NCBI RefSeq assembly: GCF_040954645.1
Contig: NC_092808.1
Coordinates: 116,910,049 to 116,974,048 of the forward strand
DNA: 64,000 nt
Source of the DNA: Diabrotica undecimpunctata
Lineage: Eukaryota > Arthropoda > Insecta > Coleoptera > Chrysomelidae
Direction: 5' to 3'
The notes below the pieces were generated by a model. That model worked only from the letters and a program-made list of their open reading frames with translations, was not told the DNA's origin and ran no database searches. Positions 55,586 through 64,000 of the stretch are shown in pieces. Every line of letters begins with the position of its first letter. Position 1 is the first letter of the stretch. The position numbers and the translations under genes were made by a program.

Positions 55586-57664
55586 ATGAGTGATTTCCCT
55601 CCCCAAAATAATGTTGTCACGCAGGTGACTACATGTGAAGCAGAAGATGATGACAGGCCCCAGTCATCCACCCCCTCAGTAACTGCAGCTATAAATCTTT
55701 ACAATAATTTTACCGCGAATCTGAACAATCCAATGGATAATCTCCCATCATCATCTGACGACGACTGCTATTCGCCCGAGTCCGAGGATGAAAAAATCAG
55801 TGAAGACGATACGGATGACACACTATCGTTATCCGCAGAAGCCATCACCGACGAAGCACTGAACGCCGAGTCAGACAAACCTCTGAACGCCCAGTCGGAC
55901 GTAGCATTAAACGCCGAAGCCCCGCCCCCACAGGATGAAAACAACGTTGATATGGAAGCTCCATCGAAACAACTAAAACGACAGCGTGCCCCTGAAATCG
56001 ACGAAGACGAAGAAGAGCGAAAAAAGGCCAAGGAAATGGAAGCCATAGAAAGGGCTAACGAATTAAGTAGGTCAGTCAATGCACTGACCGAACAAATGAA
56101 GGAAATGAAAAAGGAGATGAGAGCCAGAGAAGAAAAACTTATTACTCAATTAAATGAGTTAAGAAGAGAAAACCAGGAAAAAGATCGGGAAGTCAAAAGA
56201 CTAACCGATAAGATCCTCGAGTTAATGGATGCATTAACTCAGCAAAGAAACGAGGCAAAACTCATAAAAGAGAATGCAGATATCATCCAGGAACAACCAC
56301 CACCAAAAGAAAAACCCGTCAAGTCGAATTCGACAAAAAAATCGAACTCCAAAAAAGCAACTAACAAAGAAGTCATACCCATCATACCTAGTGATGACGG
56401 TATGGAAATTGAAGGGGAAGAAGACTGGCACACCACCGGCACCGAATGGAAAACCGTCGAGAAAAAATCCAAACAAAGCGCAGCGGAGAAGCAAACGCAG
56501 CTTATCCAAAAGCGTAAAGAAGAAGAGATGGACAGGACCATCAAAGCAAGACAAGAAAAGAGACAAGCTCTTGATAACAAAAAAGTTTCAACAACAAAGG
56601 AGTCGCAACCTCCTACCAAAAAAGTTGACACAAAAAAAAAGGAGGCGCAAACTCCTAACAAAAAAGTTGACGACAAGGAGTCACAACCTCCTAACAAAAA
56701 AGTTGCAGATGAAGCGACCCCCGAGATCACTCCTGAAGTAGCAGTCTCTACTCCGAACCAGCCCAAACCACCGGCGATAATATTAAAAACAGTCAACGAG
56801 CACCAGAAGATACTGCAGCAAGCTGCAGCCATGAAAATAATCTCGGCAAATAAATTTGCCAGATCAGGAAGGTCTATTGTTATACAAACAAAGACCAGAG
56901 AGGACTACCTAAAAATGGTAAGACTCCTAGAAACATACAGCCCAGTAGTAGACTTTATCGCGTATCCTATAGATACCGATAAAATGAAGCGAGTTATAAT
57001 AAGAGGACTATCGGCAAAAACCGATACCAACCTTATACTCAATGAAATTATAAGCAAAGGAGTAGAGGCTACTAAGGTCATAAACATGATCTCTAAAAAG
57101 CCAGATAAGAAACCCCTCCCAATGTTTTTGGTTACAATCAAAGCAGAAGAGGACGCAAAAATAAAAAACATTTCTGACCTATGTTACATGAGGATCAGCG
57201 TAGAGGACGAAATGAAGACAAGACATGAAACAATACAATGTTTCAATTGCCAAGGTTTCTACCACAGCTCAAAATCCTGCCACTGTGGGTCGAAATGAGT
57301 GAAGTGCGGAGAAAATCACCTTAGTAGCGAATGCGAAAAGGACAGGGAAACGGACCCAAAATGCGCTAACTGTGAACAAGCGCATACAGCGAACTATCGC
57401 GGATGCCCAAGAGCTCCCAAGAAGAAAGCCGCCCCACAACAACAAAGGGCAAGGCCCATCAACACCAGCAACACCAATAAAGGTGTTAGCTACGCTCAGG
57501 CTACTAAACAGCCTGAAAGCGTGACAACAGAAAAAACAGCCACAAACGAAGCAGCCGCGCCAAATTCAACGCTGATCTAAATGCCAAAATGGCACATGTC
57601 TCCAACATGTTAGATCAAATGCAACAGGTAATGACAGCCATAGGAAACATAGGTCAGAAATGTT
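55586..57664 (+). pseudogene. Jockey-like ORF1 (Gag-like, PRE_C2HC and zinc knuckles)
   Basis: It starts at ATG 55586 ('MSDFPPQNN'); the open frame extends upstream to 55457 without ATG. Residues about 30-150 are acidic with ALNAES repeats. Then comes a Lys/Glu coiled coil (about 180-270) and imperfect KES/QPPNKKV repeats (about 360-420). A pre-knuckle domain follows: 'ILKTVNEHQKIL', 'RSIVIQTKTREDYLKM', 'RVIIRGLSAKTD'. Knuckles are 'QCFNCQGFYHSSKSCH', then after an opal stop at 57296 'VKCGENHLSSECEKD' and 'PKCANCEQAHTANYRGC'. The stop replaces what should be a Cys codon (TGA for TGC). A frameshift near 57570 moves the end to 57664. It would bind LINE RNA. Confidence 0.88.
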
Positions 57665-58550
57665 AGTACACCAAACGGAAGATCTTCGCATTGGGTCATG
57701 GAACTCCGGCGGATTATCCAAAAAAATCAACCTTCTGGATGAAATGATAAATAGATTAGAGCTCGATATCGTAGCCCTACAAGAAACCAAATTAGTGGAA
57801 AGGAAGAAAACAAAATTTCCCGGCTACGATATCTACAGGACGGATCACAGAGCGCTATCAGGTGGAACAGCCATACTTGTGAAAAAAGAAATCGAACACG
57901 AACACATCCCAACACCAGATGGACTGGTCACAATGGAAGTCCCACTCATAAGACTAAAAGCCAACAACGACTCACTAAAAATAGTGTCTGCATATGTCAG
58001 ACCTAACGAACCGATCCTAGATGAAGATTTGAGCCTAATATTAAACTCAGAAGAGCCAACCATAATAATAGGAGACCTTAATGCGAGATCTCCCAATTGG
58101 CACGACAGGACGACCAACAACAACGGACGACGACTATGCAGCCATCTCGAAAACAGACCAAATACGTACGTGATCGGACCAACAGAGCCGACATGTTTTC
58201 ACGGACAAATTCCTACTTACCTAGACATTGCAATTCTACACAACGTGGGTCAACAATATGAGATACACTCTCTAAACGAAGGCGATTCGATACACAACTT
58301 AATCGTCCTGACCCTGGGCGCAATAGAAACAAACTATTTGCAGCCCCACAACAGAAAAAAGACAAGTTGGCCAAACTACAAAAGAATCGTGAGCGAAAAC
58401 ATCGGTAATATCCCCACAATTAACAACATAACAGAACTAGAGGACAGCGTAATAAAACTAGAAGAAACAATTATCAACGCTATCAATGCCAGCTCCAAAA
58501 CCGAAACTATAACTATACAAAAAGGAAGATTCAGAAGATTCAGAAGATTC
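57660..58550 (+). pseudogene. Jockey-like ORF2, endonuclease domain only
   Basis: The ORF2 frame reads 'LRIGSWNSGGLSKKINLL', 'LDIVALQETKL' (catalytic Glu), 'GGTAILVKKEI', 'SAYVRPNEP', 'IIIGDLNARSPNWHDR' (catalytic Asp/Asn) and 'YLDIAILHN'. The terminal SDH motif is altered ('EGDSIHNLIVLT'), which would impair cleavage. Sequence continues into the pre-RT linker ('KKTSWPNYKRIVSEN') and is cut at about residue 295 by the gypsy junction. RT is missing. The ORF2 start overlaps the end of ORF1 by a few bases. Confidence 0.87.
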
Positions 58551-58552
58551 AT

Positions 58553-60130
58553 TTTATAATAATTAATTATTCCTATAAATCCTCTTAAAGTTCTTAAATT
58601 GTGTGGTGTTTTATATTCCTGAATGACATGTGTCCGTTCTGGATCCATTTCGATCCCCTTAGTGTTAAGTTTATAACCTAGATATATTACTTCTTTTTGA
58701 AAAAATGTACATTTTTCTAGATTTATTTTTAGTCCAACTTTGTCTAATCTGTTTATTATAATTTTTAGGTGTTTCTCATAATCTTTAGCCGTTTTAGAAA
58801 AAATTAATATATTATCAATGTAGTGAATTACAAAATGTTCATATTGATCCAAAATATCATGAAGACATCTACATAGAGCACTGCAAGATGATTGAAGTCC
58901 AAATGGTACTACTTTAAATTGATATACTACTCCATCTATCTGAAATCCCGTATACTGTTTACTTTTTCTTTCTAGGGGTATTAACCAGAAACTATGCTGT
59001 AAATCGATTTTAGTGAAAAATGACATTCCTGTAATTCTTCCTAGTATTCCATCTATACTCATTGGTGCTTCAAATTGCTTTTCAGTGATCCTGTTAATAT
59101 TCCTTGCATCCAAACATCTGATTTCACCTGATCTTTTACGTACTACTACTATAGGGTTTATGAAACGTGTATCTGCCGTCTCAATGATTCCATCTTCTAA
59201 CATATTATTAATCGTTATGTTTACCTCTTCTCTATATTTATATGGTATTGGGTATTATTTTGTTTTAAAATCTTTTTCTTCTTTAACTTTTATATTATGG
59301 ATATAATTGTGTGCAATTCTATTTTCTTTATTGACAAGTCCCTTGTGTTGCTGCAATATGGAAACGACTATTGATTTATATTCTTCAGGGCAATTAACTT
59401 TTATCACATCCTCTTCTTTACAAATAAAATTATTCTTCAATATGTACTCATTATTCCTTGCTTCCAATTCTACTCACTCCACCTCGTAGGCATCTATCTG
59501 CTTAAAATTTCCATTCCTTAAATATTCACTACAATTATTCTTTACATTCTTTTGGGACATTTCCCTATCATTAAAATACATTTCTTCTTCATAAACATCA
59601 TTATTTTCTTTTAATAATATCCTATCAACTCTTATTCCTTCTTCTACCTCATCTTTCTGCATAAACTTAATTATTTGCCCTTCCAAAGTTACCATTTTTT
59701 CTTCAAAATGTATCTTTACTTTTTTCTTTTCCAATTAATCATTTTCCATTAATATATCAACACATAAATCCTTGACAATAAATCCTTGCATATTAATTTC
59801 TTTATTAAGAATATTAATTTTAAAATTGGCTAGTTTATTAATTTCACCCAACTTCTTATTATTTGCACTAACAATTTTAATTTTTGGAATCTTTATTATA
59901 TCTGATAGTTTTAATGTATTAAAAATAAAATTCTCCGAGACTAAAGTACTTTCTGAACCAGTATCTATCATAACCTTAATTATTTTATTTTTGGCCATAG
60001 CATTTATATAAATTAAATTAATAGATTCAATAATTTTATCTTCATCTAAAGAAGTAAATTCAGAAGGTTTTTTATAATAGCAATGGCCTAACTTGTAATT
60101 CAGAAAGTTTACTGAACAAAATTTTGATTG
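58553..60130 (-). pseudogene. pol: Pol fragment: protease and reverse transcriptase (gypsy copy 2)
   Basis: Protease 'VMIDTGSES' near 59970 and RT blocks 'NPIVVVRKRSGEIR', 'FFTKIDLQHSFW' and 'VPFGLQSSCSALCRCL' are clear. Lesions relative to the first copy: nonsense codons at 59735, 59474 and 59255 (Glu, Cys and Ser codons changed), single-codon losses near 59115 and 59390, and the catalytic YIDD changed to 'HYIDNILIF' near 58820. The frame stops resembling pol at 58553, after which the Jockey-like LINE begins on the other strand. Confidence 0.9.
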
Positions 60131-60459
60131 TTAGAATTGTCAGATTGTATCTGACCACTTGGATCTAATGTCCTGTGTCTTTCCCTACTATGACTTTTAT
60201 TCATATTTTCTTGTCTTGTACTATTTCGTTCACTATCTTCGCAACTTCTATTTCTTCGTATACAATTTACCTGTCTGTTACAGTTAGGTCGCTCTGTATT
60301 TCTTCTATTGTTAAAATCTTGTCTATTATTATTAGTATTGTTATTAAAATGTTGTCTATTATAACTAGTATTGTTATTAAAATTTTGTCTATTTTGATTA
60401 CTGTTATTATTATTAAAATTTTGTAAACTATCAACATATCTATTATTATTATATGACAT
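60109..60459 (-). pseudogene. gag: Gag C-terminal fragment (gypsy copy 2)
   Basis: It encodes the Asn-rich RQNFNNN repeats and the basic tail 'RRNRSCEDSERNSTRQEN', ending '..NNQNFVQ' and a stop like the intact gag. The A AAT TTT frameshift heptamer is retained at 60118-60124. The capsid and coiled-coil parts are deleted. Confidence 0.9.
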
Positions 60460-60882
60460 TTAGACTTTTTAGATCAGAATATAAACTTATATGTAATTTA
60501 AACAACCTAAATTAATAAACTACACTACTTCAAATCCGTAACTATATGTAAACTAAACATTTTAAATTAACAAATAACCCCACTTTATATTCGTAACTAT
60601 TATTTTCCTGTCTGTCACTTATTCAGAGTAGGTATATTTGGTTGCCTATGCACATGGCTCACTTAAATATATTTACAATATTATAATTATTAAAAAAAAA
60701 CTTTTTACACTTATTATATGCTAATTTCTTAAGAATACCCTCATATAAATAATTTTTATAATATTCTATAGTATATAACTTATTAAAATAAGCAAATACT
60801 TTTTATATATAACATTATCTAGTGTGTAACTTATAAATTATTTTCTTTAAACACCATCTTTCTTTCTCCTATGTTAATATCA
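60460..60882 (-). repeat. Partial LTR of the gypsy family
   Basis: On the minus strand it starts TGATA and shares GAAAATAATTTATAA, AATTAGCATATAATAA, GTGAGCCATGTGC.TAGGCAACCAA and TATTCTGATCT.AAAAG with the start of the LTR at 1176-1558. It carries insertions and substitutions that the two LTRs of the first copy lack, so it belongs to a different subfamily or is older. Confidence 0.85.
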
Positions 60883-60885
60883 TTT

Positions 60886-60887
<2 letters not shown>

Positions 60888-60960
<73 letters not shown>
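60888..60960. repeat. (TA)n microsatellite
   Basis: A pure TA run next to the LTR edge of gypsy copy 2. As with the first copy, the family is found next to TA repeats. Confidence 0.95.
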
Positions 60961-60961
<1 letters not shown>

Positions 60962-60969
60962 CTACAGCT

Positions 60970-61180
60970 TAAATTAATATTAAACTCAATAGTCTTCCGG
61001 GTTGAACTGCGTCGATTTTCATTGCGTCGAGCTTTCAGCATCCTCTTTGATGTCTTCTTCAGGGCTTTCGAAGTCTCCCGAGCTTCCAGACACTACTATA
61101 CTGATTAATAGCAAATGAATTACTGCAATTAAGAACAGAGGACGGTTCATTTACAATGTCGATGGTGATGTGAATTGGGT
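60970..61180 (-). repeat. Inverted copy of the PLE tail (5' side)
   Basis: The reverse complement of 61052-61180 matches 63245-63400: CACATCACCATCGACATTGTAAATGAACCGTCC..GCAGTAAT against CACGTCACCATCGACGGTATCAATGAACCGTCC..GCAGTAAT, continuing through GTAGTGTCTGG and AAGCCC.GAAGAAGACAT. The part to 60970 reads 'KIDAVQPGRLLSL' on the minus strand, a likely end of the PLE. Inverted partial copies at PLE ends are a known feature of Penelope elements. Confidence 0.72.
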
Positions 61181-61439
61181 GGAGTTTGGCGCGAACATTT
61201 CTGACAGTAGTATTTTGATTGACGGACGATATTTTCCTAATGGGAGGTCAGCATGTCGAAGGTAATCGTATGCCGTCGTCTATTTTATTGAGGCAATTCG
61301 GCCTTTTTTCAATTTCTATGGCTGCCCGGATAATTGTTGTGTAATAGAAAGTGTTAGTTGGGTGCTAAATATTTGCTTGATTTCTCTTAATTTAAGATTT
61401 TACAGGGAGGAACTTTAGCTTCTCCTTAAAGCTACTCAT

Positions 61440-63240
61440 TCCACTGGACGAAAACTATATGTCACAAATATCAATATTTTCAATATCTGGTCATCTATTC
61501 ATTCTCTATATATCCTACACTATGGGACAGTTTCGACGGTATCAACACACAGCCTGCCTAACCACTTTTAACTCCAAGACTAAAACTCATAAGCGCAAAT
61601 TAGCGCCTGTAATTGCTGAACAAATTCCAAAAACCACAACGTTGAACCACTACAGTGGTTCATAACTTTCCTGATAACCCTATATCGAGGGTAAGGTAAA
61701 CTGAAGAAGCCATCTACAGTTTACCTTACGAAGATGTTGAAATAACTAGATAAGACATCGCTAGAGTTTTTAGAAAATCAAAAGCCTCCTTCTCCGAACA
61801 TTAGGTAATCCGAGAAAAATCCCCGGAAAGAATTTCAGTCAAATCCAAATCTAGTCATCCTTCTCGCCGACAAAAGCAATGCTACCGTCATCCTAATCAC
61901 TTTTTCTTACATTAATAAACTTTCAACTCTCAATAATACTCCAGACTACAGACCAATTCTTAATAATCCAACAGCCTATCTGGAGAAAACAACAAACGCT
62001 GTTATCAATAAAACCTCTCTTCCTGTTGACATAAATCAATCTCTATTTTCTCGTGAAAAGTCTTTCAGAACACCTCGAATAAATGGCCTACTTAAAATTC
62101 ACAAACCCGTTATTTCTCTACGTCCCATTGTCAGTGCATAGAATTACCCTACACAACCATTGGCCAAGTACTTGGCCAAAACTCTACAACCTTTTTGCCG
62201 AAAATGCTTCATCCTTCGTCCAAAATTCTTTTTATTTCATCGAACTTCTTAAACAATACCCTATTTCACCGTCAGACATTCTAGTAAGTTTCGATATCGT
62301 TTCACTCTTTACGAACATTTATATAGACAAAACTCAAACTCAAACATTTTGAAAATTAAATACAGTATTCAGCAAGACCACGCATCTCTCCTTAAACGAT
62401 GTATTTCCAAAACTTATTTTATCTTCCAGAATTAATTTTGCAGACAAATAAATGGTGCCCCAAAGAGCTCCCCACTATCTCCAGTAATTGCCAATATCTT
62501 TATGGAAGACGTAGAAACCCGAGCAATATCCACAGCAATGCTCAAACCCACATGTTGGCTACGATATGTTGACGATACATTCGTCATTTAGGCCCATGGC
62601 AGGGATGCTTTGTTATCTTTACAAACCCATCTGAATAGTATACATTTTAGTATCCAGTTCACAATTGAGGTGGAAACTGAGGCATCCCTACCGTTTCTCG
62701 ACGTTATTATAAAAAAAATCCAATTCTATGGTTTTCATCACTCTGTTTATCTAAAACCCACCCATACCAAGCATGCCAACTCTCATCATATATCTTCACG
62801 CAATAATTTAGTCATTAATACCCTGGTTTCCTGATCAATACGCCTTTGTGATGATGCAAGTACACACGCTGAGGTCTAGTTTGAAACAAGCCCTCATTCA
62901 AAATAATTATCGCAAAAATTACATCAATAGGAGCATCCATAGACATCAATTTTTCACTCAATCTCAACCCAAAGACTTAGACTTTTATTACATGAAAGCT
63001 TTTCTTCCTTACATCAAAGATGTCACTGACAAAATCTATCAAATTATTAAACCAAGAGGAATAAAGACAATTTTTACCTCCTAACAAAAACTTTCATCTC
63101 TTGTCCGATCAATTAAAGACATTTCAAATTAACAACACGCAGTTTATAAAATTCCTTGTGCAGACTGCCCCCGTTCCTTTATAGACCAAACAAATCGTAG
63201 AATCCAAAACAAGCTTTATAAACATCCCATTTCTGTTTGC
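61440..63240 (+). pseudogene. Penelope-like element, RT and partial GIY-YIG
   Basis: Blocks in order across many frame breaks: 'AIYSLPYEDVEIT' with 'DIARVFRKSKASFS' (near 61710), 'NLVILLADKSNATVI' (61847), 'RTPRINGLLKIHKP' and 'ISLRPIVSA' (62080-62140), 'ILVSFDIVSLFTNI' (62282), 'SSPLSPVIANIFMEDVE' (62470), the catalytic 'CWLRYVDDTFVI' (YVDD at 62565-62576), 'FSIQFTIEVETEASLPFLD' (62655), and the start of GIY-YIG 'YKIPCADC..SFIDQTNRR' (63140). The RT order and LLKIHKP/LRPIVS wording are PLE hallmarks. The endonuclease is cut short by the tail repeat. Inactive. Confidence 0.84.
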
Positions 63241-63400
63241 AATCTCGTTCCACCCACCCAAACCACGTCACCATCGACGGTATCAATGAACCGTCCTTTG
63301 TTTCCAGTAGCAGTAATGCATTGGTTAGTGATCAGTGAAGTAGTGTCTGGGGGCTTAGGAGATTGAGGCCTCGGAAGCCCAGAAGAAGACATTGTAACGA
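63241..63400 (+). repeat. PLE tail repeat (3' side)
   Basis: This is the inverted partner of 61052-61180. It begins right after the broken GIY-YIG region and ends near the GAAGAAGACATTG stretch. Confidence 0.72.
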
Positions 63401-64000
63401 AGACGAAATATGATAAAATGGTAAAAAATAATAAAAACAATAATTTTATTTTCCCGTATAAACAGTTATATACGCTTCTTTGGATTGACGTTACTGCCGC
63501 GAATTATGAATGTTCTTGGGAAAAATACTTTTTTAAAAACTGAACTTCACAATTAAAACTTTTATTTCGACTTACAAAGATTTTAGTAACAACAATAATA
63601 ATTTAAATCAGACTGAAAAATATTGATTTTAACATGGTGTTTTATAATTTATTAATTGCTGATCTTGCTGTTTAATACGTCGCAATTTAGTCCAGAATGT
63701 TCAAGCGGTAGCCCCGTGTTGGAATCCACGTGGTGGAACTTACTGGATGGTAGCGGTCATTGTACTGTAACTACTCCATCCCCTGAAGAAGTTTTGTGAG
63801 GGACGAACAGAACTGTTGAGTTGGCCTCTTCTGGAGTTTCGTCGCTAGAGTTGGGTTTTTTTTTGTTATTTGTTTTATACCTGTAACATATATAGAGGCA
63901 GATTATTGTAATAAAGATATATAAAGGAGTCATCCAAAAATGGTTATGGCTATGGTTCCATAATTTCGGATTAATTGTCTCTAGATGTTCATCATATGGT
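63401..64000. other. No gene recognised
   Basis: The segment 63660-63860 is less AT-rich and might belong to another repeat that continues past the window. No open frame or repeat partner supports a call. Confidence 0.4.

Larger units (their letters stand above)
55080..58550 (+). mobile_element. Jockey-like LINE, 3'-truncated by a gypsy fragment
   Basis: A GC-richer block than its surroundings with a 5' UTR, a long ORF1 and the endonuclease part of ORF2. RT is absent: the element ends at about 58550 inside an imperfect TTCAGAAGA repeat, where the inverted gypsy copy starts. Few lesions (one opal stop, one frameshift) suggest it is young. A 5' end near 55080 (CAGCCGAACGGTACGG) is proposed from the composition change. 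Confidence 0.85.
58553..60882 (-). mobile_element. Truncated second copy of the gypsy family
   Basis: Minus strand, 5' to 3': about 420 bp of LTR (60882-60460), then directly the Asn-rich end of gag, protease and the first two thirds of RT, ending at 58553. Compared with the element at 1176, an internal deletion joins LTR position about 1558 to gag position about 4003. The 3' end is cut within RT just after 'GIINYYK'. The pol sequence is close to the first copy but has several stops, so it is older. The LTR part is clearly more diverged. Confidence 0.9.

Noticed and set aside
56234..56832. 197-codon minus-strand frame rich in Ser/Phe/Cys
   Set aside because: Antisense shadow of the Lys/Glu-rich ORF1 of the Jockey-like LINE; the frame at 56274-56741 is a plus-strand shadow.

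Overview
This window looks like a transposon graveyard from the nuclear genome of an arthropod, most likely an insect. It is AT-rich, carries long (TA)n tracts and holds no intact host gene that I can recognise. Almost every coding stretch belongs to a mobile element: Ty3/gypsy LTR elements, APE-type LINEs of the Jockey, I-like and RTE-like kinds, Penelope-like elements (PLEs) with GIY-YIG endonuclease domains, Tc1/mariner-like and hAT DNA transposons, and MITE-like inverted repeats. This mix is typical of insects and fits large beetle genomes, but the species cannot be fixed from the sequence.

Layout. 1-1175: broken RTE-like LINE and (TA)n. 1176-9673: full-length gypsy element with two 1459-bp LTRs that differ at only three positions I could find, a tRNA-Lys-type primer binding site, gag, and a pol broken by a small out-of-frame deletion in RNase H. 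9674-10740: 5'-truncated PLE. About 11287-15825: decayed I-like LINE. 16234-28845: LINE pieces in both orientations, microsatellites, and a composite repeat region (21930-24810). 28840-32110: a gene-family fragment (DUF7869-like, minus strand) split by a Tc1/mariner-like transposon. 32925-37260: LINE and PLE scraps and a TIR-bounded element carrying a cysteine-rich CXC-type fragment. 37246-41000: decayed Jockey-like LINE, minus strand. 42000-46430: LINE RNase H remnant, MITE, RTE endonuclease fragment and hAT transposase. 49000-54490: PLE GIY-YIG fragment, a second DUF7869-like gene with an apparent intron, and a DDE transposase scrap. 55080-58550: relatively young Jockey-like LINE, cut off where it meets a second, minus-strand copy of the gypsy family (58553-60882). 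60970-63400: PLE flanked by inverted copies of its own tail.

How the parts work together. In the gypsy element gag and pol overlap in the -1 frame at a canonical A AAT TTT slippery heptamer, which is also present in the second copy; Gag-Pol was therefore probably made by -1 ribosomal frameshifting. The LINEs use ORF1 (nucleic-acid binding) plus ORF2 (endonuclease and reverse transcriptase), but every copy here is truncated or frameshifted. The least conventional items are the two DUF7869-like genes, a repeated 20-bp motif flanking one of them, the CXC fragment inside a TIR element, and the composite repeat around 22-25 kb. Many listed coding regions are pseudogenes, and boundaries of decayed elements are approximate.
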